A DNA stretch of 64,000 bases from JAGPCK01 sp964535575. GTDB taxonomy: Bacteria; Bacteroidota; Bacteroidia; UKL13-3. The stretch lies in contig CAZHTC010000001.1 in NCBI GenBank assembly GCA_964535575.1, forward strand, positions 659,716 to 723,715. The letters are read 5' to 3'. Position 1 is the stretch's first letter; every line of letters starts with the position of its first letter. The position numbers were made by a program, and so were the translations under genes. The notes beneath the pieces are model-generated. The model saw only the letters and a program-made list of their open reading frames with translations. It searched no databases and was not told the DNA's origin. This document shows, in pieces, positions 1 to 7,653 of the stretch.

Positions 1-1
1 C

Positions 2-412
2 CCCACCTACACTTATTCGCCCGACACCGGAACGTTCCGTGTAGTGCTTGCCATCAAAACCATTCATGGTTGTGAATCGGAAAGTGAGAAAACCGTAAAT
101 ATACGACCCGATATTACCGTATCGGCTCCAACCGCCTTCAGACCGGGAAGCAACGAAAAAGGCAAACCGCTTTGTGCCGAATGTCAGAATGATAAATTTT
201 ATATTGTAGTTGACGGACAACGCACATTTCAGTTAACTATTTTTAACCGCTGGGGAGAAAAGGTATTCAGCACCAATAATCCCAATGAAGGCTGGGATGG
301 AAAATTTAATAACCGCGAATGCCAGCAGGATGTGTACGCATGGGAACTAACGCTTACCAGCTTTAATGGGTCGCCTTATAAGTATTCGGGAACGGTTACG
401 CTGGTTAGATAA
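2..412 (+). CDS. 3' end of secreted protein with gliding-motility-associated (T9SS type B) C-terminal domain, partial
   Basis: The reading frame is open through the left edge of the window, so the N-terminus is missing. The first ~35 visible residues look like the last strands of a PKD/Ig-like domain (TYSPDTGTFRVVL). From about residue 50 the sequence follows the gliding-motility-associated C-terminal domain: APTAFRPGSN, an inserted CAEC motif, FTIFNRWGEKVF-like strand (seen as LTIFNRWGEKVF), then GWDGKFN and a DVYAWELT strand. In this family the domain directs export through the type IX secretion system and attachment at the cell surface. The passenger function cannot be seen. The family assignment is firm; the role is inferred. 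Confidence 0.85.
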   Translation, partial: PTYTYSPDTGTFRVVLAIKTIHGCESESEKTVNIRPDITVSAPTAFRPGSNEKGKPLCAECQNDKFYIVVDGQRTFQLTIFNRWGEKVFSTNNPNEGWDGKFNNRECQQDVYAWELTLTSFNGSPYKYSGTVTLVR

Positions 413-479
413 ATAATTAATGCTGACCAGGTGCAATATCGAACACTACCGTGGTAATAGTGGTGCTGTCTGCATTCTG

Positions 480-1286
480 CTATTTTAAATTTTTACCTTT
501 AAGATAATTGATTATCTCTAAACGTAAGCTATCATTTTTTGTCCCATTTTCATAGTGTTGTTCCTTCAATAAGTCGGTAATGCTTACGCATTCATAACCA
601 TTGTTGGCCGGACGTTTGAGAATACAGGATGGTACAACAGCATGCATATCTATAATTAAATACTTAGTAACTTCTAAATTGTCTACTAATAATGAGTTTG
701 TGATTGGACCTTCAGAAGAATCACCATTGGGGTAATAATTAATATTAGCTCCATGATTTATCATATATTTTATGAAGCTTAAGCACTTGCTGGAATATAT
801 TGCAGTATTTAATAAATACTTTACGTTCTTTCTTTTCCCATTTAAACTATCTTCATAATACACTAAAGGTTGATTGAGGTCTCCTTTAAAAAAAATCAAT
901 TTAGAAAGTATAGTTGTATAACAACTTTGGGTATAAAATTCATTGCATGCTATTGACATTGCATTATCACTCCCATCGTTGGAAAGCAAATTTGGGTTAG
1001 CACCTTTTTCCAGAAGGATTTCTGTAGATTTTACCTTGTTGTTTGCAACAGCAAGCATCAATAATGTATGACCGAATGTTGGTTCTCTATAATCTATGTT
1101 TATAGATTTATCTTTTAATATTTCTGCTATTTTTCCAACATCTTCCTTTTCAACCGCTACAGCCAAATCCCTTACTGGAGTCTCGCTAAACAAGCTAAAG
1201 TCAAAACCTGGTAAATAGGAGTTAGTAGTACAACAGTATAATAGTGTTATAATACAACAGAAAATTATAATAGCCTTATTGCCCAT
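480..1286 (-). CDS. Ankyrin-repeat lipoprotein
   Basis: A 268-aa protein with a hydrophobic N-terminus and cysteines at its end (LLYCC), fitting a lipoprotein signal. Residues ~66-105 form a clear ankyrin repeat (GHTLLMLAVANNKVK then ILLEKGANPN), with weaker repeats to ~residue 215 (YMINHGANINYYPNG). Ankyrin repeats bind proteins; no enzymatic motif is visible. Codon use is AT-richer than the neighbours. The start is preceded at 1308-1325 by a short stretch resembling part of the B repeat module found beyond 58.8 kb, and the stop codon lies against what looks like a gene remnant at 420-479, so the gene may be a late arrival. Ligand unknown. Confidence 0.8.
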   Translation of the reverse strand: MGNKAIIIFCCIITLLYCCTTNSYLPGFDFSLFSETPVRDLAVAVEKEDVGKIAEILKDKSINIDYREPTFGHTLLMLAVANNKVKSTEILLEKGANPNLLSNDGSDNAMSIACNEFYTQSCYTTILSKLIFFKGDLNQPLVYYEDSLNGKRKNVKYLLNTAIYSSKCLSFIKYMINHGANINYYPNGDSSEGPITNSLLVDNLEVTKYLIIDMHAVVPSCILKRPANNGYECVSITDLLKEQHYENGTKNDSLRLEIINYLKGKNLK

Positions 1287-1328
1287 TTTAATTATATTCT
1301 TTTACATGCTCCGCCTTCGCTCGCGTGA

Positions 1329-1745
1329 TTAATGAGAAGGCGTGATTGCCGGTTTTATTACATTGCCCGTTATCACAATTACTTTTACGTTCGCATTTTT
1401 TGCATTCGATTTTACTCCAATCCTTTTCATAAACATCCCCGGTCTGAATTGTGAATCATAGGCAACCTTTACACTTCCAGTTCCACCTGGTTGAATAGCC
1501 TCTTTGGGCCAAACTGCATTGGTACACCCGCAGGTAGTAATCACTTCAGTGAGTACCAAAGGCTGGGTTCCTGCATTCTTAAACTGAAAAATCGCTTCAG
1601 CTTTTTCTCCCTCCCAAATTTCTCCGAAATCAAATGTGTCGGTTTCAAAAACAATAACGGCACCCCGCATTTTTTTATGTTTTGCTGTTTGGGCAAAGGC
1701 CGTTGAAACACTCAGGAGCAAAAACAGAGCGAAGAATTTTTTCAT
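1329..1745 (-). CDS. Secreted DUF1573 protein, copy 1
   Basis: 138 aa when started at ATG 1745 (MKKFFALFLLLSVSTAFAQ), which gives a clean Sec signal peptide. The frame is open 37 codons further upstream, but that stretch runs into the previous gene and has no signal character, so I rejected it. The mature part is one DUF1573 domain (Ig-like, related to ASPM-SPD-2-Hydin domains): FDFGEIWEGEKAEAIFQFKNAG, then a TCGCT motif. It lies 7 bp after copy 2 and is probably cotranscribed with it. DUF1573 function is unknown; a periplasmic or surface adhesive/scaffold role is inference only. Confidence 0.85.
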   Translation of the reverse strand: MKKFFALFLLLSVSTAFAQTAKHKKMRGAVIVFETDTFDFGEIWEGEKAEAIFQFKNAGTQPLVLTEVITTCGCTNAVWPKEAIQPGGTGSVKVAYDSQFRPGMFMKRIGVKSNAKNANVKVIVITGNVIKPAITPSH

Positions 1746-1752
1746 ACAGAAA

Positions 1753-2187
1753 CTAATGTTGCGGTATTTCCATTTTTTGCTCGGGCTGCGGAGGCATTTC
1801 AACCGTTCCTTTAATGATAAGGATGATGGGAGGTCCGGGAACATTGGTGTAAACAAACACTGCCTTGGTAAAATCGCCTATTCGCCCTTTGGTATCATAT
1901 TCAACCCGTATCTTTCCGGTAGCTCCGGGTTTTATAGGCTCAGTTGGCCATTGAGGCGTGGTACACCCGCAAGACTTATCTACCTTTACAATAAGGAGCG
2001 GAGCATTGCCTGTGTTTTTAAACGTAAAAAAATGTACGGCCGGTTCGCTCTCTTTAAGACTACCGTAGTCAAATGTGTCCGACTCAAATTTAATCTGAGG
2101 TTTCAGATCAACGGGCTTGACTGGTTTTTGCGCAAAAACACAAAAACCAATTACCATGGCGAAAACAAAACTTAATGCCTTTTTCAT
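1753..2187 (-). CDS. Secreted DUF1573 protein, copy 2
   Basis: 144 aa: signal peptide (MKKALSFVFAMVIGFCVFAQ) and a DUF1573 domain with FDYGSLKESEPAVHFFTFKNTGNAPL and the SCGCTTPQWP motif. It ends in PQH, like copy 3. It begins downstream of the hairpin at 2222-2251, so it probably has its own transcription start or depends on readthrough, and it is followed after 7 bp by copy 1. It is clearly a duplicate of its two neighbours. Confidence 0.85.
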   Translation of the reverse strand: MKKALSFVFAMVIGFCVFAQKPVKPVDLKPQIKFESDTFDYGSLKESEPAVHFFTFKNTGNAPLLIVKVDKSCGCTTPQWPTEPIKPGATGKIRVEYDTKGRIGDFTKAVFVYTNVPGPPIILIIKGTVEMPPQPEQKMEIPQH

Positions 2188-2221
2188 AACTTATCTGTTG
2201 ATACCAATGTATTCTCAAATG

Positions 2222-2251
2222 AAAAAGGCCTTCTGCTTGGAGAAGGCCTTT
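2222..2251 (-). terminator. Intrinsic terminator after DUF1573 copy 3
   Basis: An 11-bp perfect stem (AAAGGCCTTCT / AGAAGGCCTTT) with a 6-base loop sits 28 bases after the stop of copy 3. On the minus strand the second arm runs into TTTTTC, giving a short U tract. It separates copy 3 from copies 2 and 1. Confidence 0.7.
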
Positions 2252-2278
2252 AAAAAATTTTGTTAATGCACCAGGAGA

Positions 2279-2722
2279 TTAATGTTGCGGAACAACAACC
2301 GGTGAGGCTGGCTGTTGATTAACCGGCTCCACATTTCCGGTAATGGTTAACATAACCATTGAAGTTTTTGCGTTGGAATTAACAGTAACTGTTTTGGTAA
2401 ACGCACCCGGACGTCCCTGTGTGTTATATACCACTTTAATTACAGCTGTGGCTCCCGGTTTAATTGGTTCTTTAGGCCACTCAGGAGTAGTACATCCGCA
2501 TGAAGCAGAAACGTTGGTTAAAATCAAAGGCTCTTTTCCGGTATTTTTAAATTTAAAAAGATGGGTAGCAAGTTCCCCTTCTTTTACATTGCCAAAGTCG
2601 TATTTCTCTTCTTCAAACTTAATGTCAGCCTGATTTTTGTTTTCAACCTGCGGCTGTGTTTGCGCATTTGCAGCAAAGGTGGCTGCCAAAGCGAAAAATG
2701 TGTAAAGGATTAATTTTTTCAT
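2279..2722 (-). CDS. Secreted DUF1573 protein, copy 3
   Basis: 147 aa: signal peptide (MKKLILYTFFALAATFAANAQ), a short Gln/Asn-rich linker, and one DUF1573 domain (YDFGNVKEGELATHLFKFKNTG, SCGCTTPEWPKEPIKPGAT). It is closest in sequence to copy 2. It is first in the row and is preceded by a good Bacteroidota promoter, and the hairpin at 2222-2251 follows it. Family certain, function unknown. Confidence 0.87.
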   Translation of the reverse strand: MKKLILYTFFALAATFAANAQTQPQVENKNQADIKFEEEKYDFGNVKEGELATHLFKFKNTGKEPLILTNVSASCGCTTPEWPKEPIKPGATAVIKVVYNTQGRPGAFTKTVTVNSNAKTSMVMLTITGNVEPVNQQPASPVVVPQH

Positions 2723-2786
2723 CTTTATTCGTATTCTATTTTTGGGTGGTAAATTTACAATAACTATTCCAAATATGGAAGAATGT

Positions 2787-2818
2787 CAAATTTAACGCGG
2801 GATTGAGGGAAAAAACAA
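2787..2818 (-). promoter_or_regulatory. Bacteroidota promoter for DUF1573 copy 3
   Basis: On the minus strand TAAATTTG (2787-2794) matches the -7 consensus TAnnTTTG, with TTG (2816-2818) 21 bases upstream as a -33 element. The predicted transcript start is about 60 bases before ATG 2722. Confidence 0.5.
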
Positions 2819-2858
2819 GCAACCGTAAATTTCATTTTTTCGCATCGCCTTTGCAGCT

Positions 2859-2866
2859 TATTTTTG
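2859..2866 (+). promoter_or_regulatory. -7 promoter box for the E1 alpha/beta gene
   Basis: TATTTTTG matches TAnnTTTG perfectly. Transcription should start near 2873. This places a possible in-frame TTG at 2864 inside the promoter and supports ATG 2888 as the start. I see no clear -33 element. Confidence 0.55.
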
Positions 2867-2887
2867 AACTTTAAAATCAGCAACCGA

Positions 2888-5296
2888 ATGAGCGCAACCG
2901 AATCACAATCTTTAACCCTGGAGCAATTCAAACAAGTGGTAATGAACGATTACAAGGTTTGTTTTGAAAGCAGACAGGCCAGTTTATTAGGCCGAAAAGA
3001 GGTTTTAACAGGCAAGGCGAAATTCGGGATTTTTGGCGATGGAAAGGAATTGCCGCAGATAGCCATGGCCAAAGCCTTTCGGGAGGGAGACTTCCGATCG
3101 GGCTATTACCGAGACCAAACATTTATGATGGCCAGCGGATTACATACCGTTCAGGAGTTTTTTGCGCAGCTTTACGCCAATACCAGTGTGGAGGCAGAAC
3201 CCGCCTCGGCCGGAAGGATGATGAACGGACACTTTGCAACCCGAACCCTCAATGAAGACGGTACCTGGAAAGAGCTGAAAAAATTAAAAAACTCTTCGGC
3301 TGATATTTCGCCAACAGCAGGGCAAATGCTTCGGTTGGTTGGTTTGGCCCATGCTTCCAAATATTACCGCGATAACCGGGAACTGATTGGAGAAAATCAG
3401 TTTTCGGAAAACGGAAATGAAATTGCCTGGGGAACCATTGGCAACGCCTCTACCTCAGAAGGGCATTTTTTTGAAGCCATTAATGCGGCAGGAGTGCTCA
3501 AAGTTCCCATGATTATTTCGGTGTGGGATGATGAATACGGAATTTCGGTTCATGCCAGATACCAAACTACCAAACAAAACATTTCAGAAATTTTAAAAGG
3601 ATTTGAGCTAAACGACAAGGGAGAAGGATTCAATATTTACCGGGTAAACGGATGGGATTACCCCGAGCTGGTGCGTGTGTACGAAGCCGCGGCAAAAGAG
3701 GCACGCGAGAAACATATTCCGGCCATTGTGCATGTAAAAGAATTAACCCAACCCCAGGGTCATTCAACTTCGGGTTCGCATGAACGTTACAAAAGTAAAG
3801 AACGTTTACAATGGGAACTGGAAAACGATTGCATACTTAAATTCAGGCAATGGATTATAGGCAGCGGACTGAGCACCGAACAGGAACTGAACCGGCTGGA
3901 AGAGGATGCCAAAATTTTTGTGAATGTGGCTAAAAAATCGGCATGGGAAAATTACCTCGCCCCTATAAAAAATGATATTGCCGAAGCCTGTGTGATGATA
4001 GAGCAATTGGCTTCGGTGAGTACAAACGGAGAAGACATACGTAAGCTTGCTGCCGACCTCAGAAAAATTACCGAGCCTGTACGTAAAGATATGATGGTGG
4101 CTATTGATAAGGCCCTTCGCATTTCGTATGGCGAAAACCACACTTACCGAAACGAACTGATAGAGTTCCGCCAACAGCAAATTGAAACGAACAAAGAGCG
4201 TTACAGTTCTTATTTGTACAGCAACTCTACTGCATCGGCCATTAAAGTAGCCGAAGTGAACCCCCTGTATTCGGAGGATAGTAAAACCGTTGACGGGCGT
4301 GAAATAATGCAGGCGTTTTTTGATAGAGTATTCGAAAAAGACCCGCGTGTGTTCGCGTTTGGCGAAGACGTAGGAAAAATAGGGGACGTGAATCAGGGTT
4401 TTGCCGGCTTACAGGAGAAATACGGAGAAACACGTGTATTCGACACCGGAATTCGCGAACTCACCATTATCGGACAGGGATTAGGTGCTGCCATGCGCGG
4501 CCTTCGCCCCATTGCCGAAATTCAATACTTGGATTATTTGCTTTATGCATTGCAACCTTTAAGCGATGACGTAGCCACCCTGCAATACCGAACCAAAGGC
4601 GGGCAAAAAGCACCACTTATTGTGCGTACCAGAGGCCATCGGTTAGAGGGAATATGGCATTCGGGCTCCCCAATGGGAATGATTTTGAATTCCCTTCGCG
4701 GTATGTACGTGCTCACTCCGCGTAATATGACTCAGGCGGCAGGTTTTTACAATACCATGCTCAAAAGCGATGAACCGGCCTTAATTATTGAATGCCTTAA
4801 CGGGTATCGTCTCAAAGAAAAAATGCCTGACAATTTAGGAGAGTACACCGTTATCCCCGGCAAACCGGAAGTGCTACGAAACGGAACGGATGTTACCATT
4901 ATTACCTATGGCTCCACCTGCCGCATTGCCGAAGAAGCTGCCCAGCATCTGGCAGAAATGAATGTGCATTGCGAATTGATTGATGTACAAAGTTTGCTTC
5001 CGTTTGATACCGGCCATTCTATTGTGGAATCATTAAAGAAAACCAATAAGGTAATTTTTCTTGACGAGGATGTGCAGGGAGGAGCAAGTGCATTTATGAT
5101 GCAGCAGGTTCTCGAAATTCAAAACGGATACAAGTGGCTTGATTGTGCCCCGCGCACACTCACCGCAAAAGACCATCGCCCGGCTTATGCAACTGACGGA
5201 GATTACTTCTCCAAATCAAATGCCGAGCAACTGGTAGAACTGGTGATGGAAATGATGCACGAACAAAACCCGTTGCAGTTTCCGCGGTTTATATAA
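2888..5296 (+). CDS. Fused 2-oxoacid dehydrogenase E1 alpha/beta subunit (thiamine diphosphate dependent)
   Basis: 802 aa from ATG 2888. The N-terminal half (to ~residue 400) is an E1 alpha module; the C-terminal half (~residues 440-800) is an E1 beta module (FGEDVGKIGDVNQGF, FDTGIRELTIIGQGLG with the ThDP-activating Glu, then a transketolase C-terminal domain). The enzyme decarboxylates a pyruvate- or branched-chain-type 2-oxoacid and passes the acyl group to an E2, which is not in the window. The ThDP/metal motif, normally GDG...NN, reads GNA...DD here (residues ~185-187 and 214-215) at the usual spacing, an apparent swap of the Asp and Asn ligands. Substrate cannot be told from sequence. 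Monocistronic, convergent with the next gene. Confidence 0.85.
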   Translation: MSATESQSLTLEQFKQVVMNDYKVCFESRQASLLGRKEVLTGKAKFGIFGDGKELPQIAMAKAFREGDFRSGYYRDQTFMMASGLHTVQEFFAQLYANTSVEAEPASAGRMMNGHFATRTLNEDGTWKELKKLKNSSADISPTAGQMLRLVGLAHASKYYRDNRELIGENQFSENGNEIAWGTIGNASTSEGHFFEAINAAGVLKVPMIISVWDDEYGISVHARYQTTKQNISEILKGFELNDKGEGFNIYRVNGWDYPELVRVYEAAAKEAREKHIPAIVHVKELTQPQGHSTSGSHERYKSKERLQWELENDCILKFRQWIIGSGLSTEQELNRLEEDAKIFVNVAKKSAWENYLAPIKNDIAEACVMIEQLASVSTNGEDIRKLAADLRKITEPVRKDMMVAIDKALRISYGENHTYRNELIEFRQQQIETNKERYSSYLYSNSTASAIKVAEVNPLYSEDSKTVDGREIMQAFFDRVFEKDPRVFAFGEDVGKIGDVNQGFAGLQEKYGETRVFDTGIRELTIIGQGLGAAMRGLRPIAEIQYLDYLLYALQPLSDDVATLQYRTKGGQKAPLIVRTRGHRLEGIWHSGSPMGMILNSLRGMYVLTPRNMTQAAGFYNTMLKSDEPALIIECLNGYRLKEKMPDNLGEYTVIPGKPEVLRNGTDVTIITYGSTCRIAEEAAQHLAEMNVHCELIDVQSLLPFDTGHSIVESLKKTNKVIFLDEDVQGGASAFMMQQVLEIQNGYKWLDCAPRTLTAKDHRPAYATDGDYFSKSNAEQLVELVMEMMHEQNPLQFPRFI

Positions 5297-5320
5297 AAAG
5301 AAAAGGGAGCAATGCTCCCT
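5291..5320 (-). terminator. Terminator between convergent genes
   Basis: AGGGAGC / GCTCCCT with a 3-base loop (5304-5320). On the minus strand it continues into TTTTCTTTTT, a good U tract for the operon ending at 5350. It may also serve the E1 gene on the other strand, though the tail is poorer there. Confidence 0.65.
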
Positions 5321-5349
5321 CCCCATTACTTTGCTTATACTCTATGGCA

Positions 5350-6363
5350 TTAGAAAGGAAGTTTAACTCCGATAGTGGGTATGCCATGTTGTTTGCTGTA
5401 ATGAATAAACCCAAAGGAATATTGGAAACCTTTGTACTCAAGCAAAAATCCGAAATGGCCCGGATTCCCCTTAAATACACCATCCGATTTAGCCGTTTTG
5501 GTTATAAACCCACCCTCAAGTCCATAGGAAAAAGACTCTTTTGACCGTGGACTTGCATTAACCAGAAAAAATAAGTCGTAGCCGGTATTTGAATACACTT
5601 TATTAAACTTTCCCCCGCTGAAATCAGTGAAAAAATATCCGCTCATTTTTATTCCTGTCTTAAAAATATCCTGATTGTATTTGTTGCGGTAATGGTATTG
5701 TAATGACGCCCCAACAATTGGGGTTGGAATATTGCCAACCATCATTACCCCGGCATTAGGGACCAGTTCAATTGTTTCATAATGGGTTCGGAACTTACTT
5801 ACTTCTTTAAAACCGTCTAATTGCTGTACCATATCGTAACGGTAGTTTCTTTTTACTTCCTTTTTATTTGCCAATGCAAAATTGATAGCCGCCAGTAAAT
5901 TCAGGTCAGCTATTTCTTTCAAACCCATGGTGTCGTTTACATAAAACTGCATCACCATTCCATTACTTAAATCAAACAGATTCAATTCGTGTCTTGGCAG
6001 GTTTTCATTCATGGCATATGCCTCTTTGCTCAGTTCAAACGTTTCGTCTGCATATTCTTCCTGTTTCATTTTCAACCTGCGGTTTCCGTTGGGATGAACA
6101 AGGTAAAACACCTTAACCGGGAGTTGTTTGTTTTCTGATTTATTCAATGCCGCATTCAAATCGTTCATGAAAATATTTTTTAACGAATCTGCCCGAGTAT
6201 AGGCTATTATTTTAAGCATCGATTCACCGATAATTCGCACCTGTGTCTGACCGGTAAGTTTTACAACCAGTGTGTCGTTAAAGGTTAAGTGATCGTCATT
6301 CTGAGCTACGGAGCTAAACGGAAGGGCAATACAAACCCAGCACATCCAAAGTATATGTTTCAT
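5350..6363 (-). CDS. Secreted protein, probable outer-membrane beta-barrel, third gene of a sigma/anti-sigma operon
   Basis: 337 aa with a signal peptide ending SSVAQ. Residues ~25-200 are mixed and unrecognised; from ~205 to the end the pattern alternates hydrophobic and aromatic residues and stops in a terminal Phe (GVKLPF), as in outer-membrane barrels. It lies 20 bp after the anti-sigma-like gene, on the same strand, and is probably cotranscribed. It may be the surface component sensed by, or controlled by, the adjacent ECF system; that is inference. I do not recognise the family. Confidence 0.65.
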   Translation of the reverse strand: MKHILWMCWVCIALPFSSVAQNDDHLTFNDTLVVKLTGQTQVRIIGESMLKIIAYTRADSLKNIFMNDLNAALNKSENKQLPVKVFYLVHPNGNRRLKMKQEEYADETFELSKEAYAMNENLPRHELNLFDLSNGMVMQFYVNDTMGLKEIADLNLLAAINFALANKKEVKRNYRYDMVQQLDGFKEVSKFRTHYETIELVPNAGVMMVGNIPTPIVGASLQYHYRNKYNQDIFKTGIKMSGYFFTDFSGGKFNKVYSNTGYDLFFLVNASPRSKESFSYGLEGGFITKTAKSDGVFKGNPGHFGFLLEYKGFQYSFGFIHYSKQHGIPTIGVKLPF

Positions 6364-6383
6364 AATAATAAAAATTTAGTTCT

Positions 6384-7019
6384 TTAAAAATTTGTGTGCA
6401 GCTTCAGCGGAGAGTCGAAACTGCTTTTATTTTTTGCGCTTCTTGCAAGTGCACCAATGGTAAACCGGAATTTGGGTTTGGTTGAATTGGTTACCGCTAC
6501 CCATTCCTGTGGTTTTATAGTGTCGGTAAAATCAACCACCTGTATAGCCGGTTTTGTTTTTCGCACTTCTGCCACAAGCGGCTTTTCCTGCCTTGCCGCA
6601 GCCGGAGCAACCGAATCTACAGATACCGCAACTATGGGAATGATTTGATCGACCACCGGTACTATTGATTGTTTTTTATTTCCTCCTTTAAGTTTTGACC
6701 GATGTTTTTCTTTCTTTTCAATAACCACTTTGGTTTGTTGTTTTTCGGTATTTACGGCCACCGGTTTGTTTTTATTTTCCTCAACCTGCTGCACCATATT
6801 TCGGGGTTGCTCAGGTTTTAGGGTAAGCCAAAAAGCACCGGCCAACAACAGTATGGCAGCTGCACTGCTCCAATACCATAAAGGTTTTTTACTTTTCTTC
6901 CCTTCCAGAGAAGCTTCAATCAGTTCCCACTTACCGGCCAGTGAAATTTGGTAACCTTCGGGCAGGCTGTCCAATGAATTTATTTTCCCCTGTATAATTT
7001 TATTCTCCAAGTTTTCCAT
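6384..7019 (-). CDS. Anti-sigma-factor-like single-pass membrane protein
   Basis: 211 aa from ATG 7019, which follows a strong GGAGGAG ribosome-binding sequence and overlaps the sigma gene by 20 bp; two ATGs slightly upstream are less likely. Residues ~1-45 are cytoplasmic and charged, ~48-70 form one membrane helix (WYWSSAAAILLLAGAFWLTL), and the rest is a Lys-rich, low-complexity periplasmic part ending in a short conserved-looking tail. The arrangement sigma, then single-pass protein, is typical of ECF sigma/anti-sigma pairs, although I see no zinc-binding HxxxCxxC motif. Role assigned mainly from context. Confidence 0.65.
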   Translation of the reverse strand: MENLENKIIQGKINSLDSLPEGYQISLAGKWELIEASLEGKKSKKPLWYWSSAAAILLLAGAFWLTLKPEQPRNMVQQVEENKNKPVAVNTEKQQTKVVIEKKEKHRSKLKGGNKKQSIVPVVDQIIPIVAVSVDSVAPAAARQEKPLVAEVRKTKPAIQVVDFTDTIKPQEWVAVTNSTKPKFRFTIGALARSAKNKSSFDSPLKLHTNF

Positions 7020-7560
7020 AACTCCTCCATCCATGTTGTTCAACCATTTTTTTCAGTCGTGCTCTTGCTTTTTGGTACTGGGTTTTGCTGGTACTTTCAG
7101 TTATGCCAAGCATTTCAGCAATCTCCTTATGTGCGTATCCTTCCACCACAAAAAGATTCAGAACGGTGCGGTAACCTGTAGGCAATTGGGTAATAAGCTC
7201 AACCAGTTCTTCGGCATGCATCTGTTGCAGCACATCGCTCTGATCAGGAATTTCTGCAACGGTTTCCTCCGTCATCAGGTAAAAACTGTTTTTCTTGCGC
7301 AATTCCATCAATGCTTCATTCACTACCATTTTTCTCACCCACATAAATAAACTGTGCTCTCCGTTAAATTCAAATTCAGGTAGGCGTTGATACATCCGCA
7401 TCAGTGCGCGCATGGTGCAATCCTCGGCTTCGGTATGTTGCGGAATATAGCGCTGACTTACCCTGAACATGGAAGCATACAGCGTTTCAAAAAGTTCCCG
7501 CTGTGCTTTACGGTCGCCTTTCTTACATAATTTCACAAATGCTGCTGTAAAATGTTTCAT
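7000..7560 (-). CDS. RNA polymerase ECF sigma factor
   Basis: 186 aa from ATG 7560 (MKHFTAAFVKL); a TTG three codons upstream is less likely. Region 2 covers ~residues 15-85 (LYASMFRVSQRYIPQHTEAEDCTMRALMRMYQRL), region 4 ~125-175 with a helix-turn-helix (VVEGYAHKEIAEMLGITESTSKTQYQKARARL). It directs RNA polymerase to an alternative promoter set. The next gene overlaps it and is a likely membrane anti-sigma factor. Region 2 carries EDCTM where EDIVQ is usual, as in several Bacteroidota ECF proteins. Confidence 0.9.
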   Translation of the reverse strand: MKHFTAAFVKLCKKGDRKAQRELFETLYASMFRVSQRYIPQHTEAEDCTMRALMRMYQRLPEFEFNGEHSLFMWVRKMVVNEALMELRKKNSFYLMTEETVAEIPDQSDVLQQMHAEELVELITQLPTGYRTVLNLFVVEGYAHKEIAEMLGITESTSKTQYQKARARLKKMVEQHGWRSYGKLGE

Positions 7561-7653
7561 GTGCTTCAACTGCTAAAATGCAACTGAGGTATTAAAAGTT
7601 GCCCAAGGTAAAAAGAAAATTGAAAAATAGTTCTAATTCACTGAAAAGCAGGA

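Noticed and set aside
1636..2175. Long plus-strand frame opposite the DUF1573 genes
   Set aside because: It is antisense to two well-supported secreted proteins and has no signal, domain or sensible composition.
7570..7653. Promoter for the 7.0-kb sigma factor operon
   Set aside because: No TAnnTTTG or close variant lies on the minus strand in the expected interval upstream of 7560.
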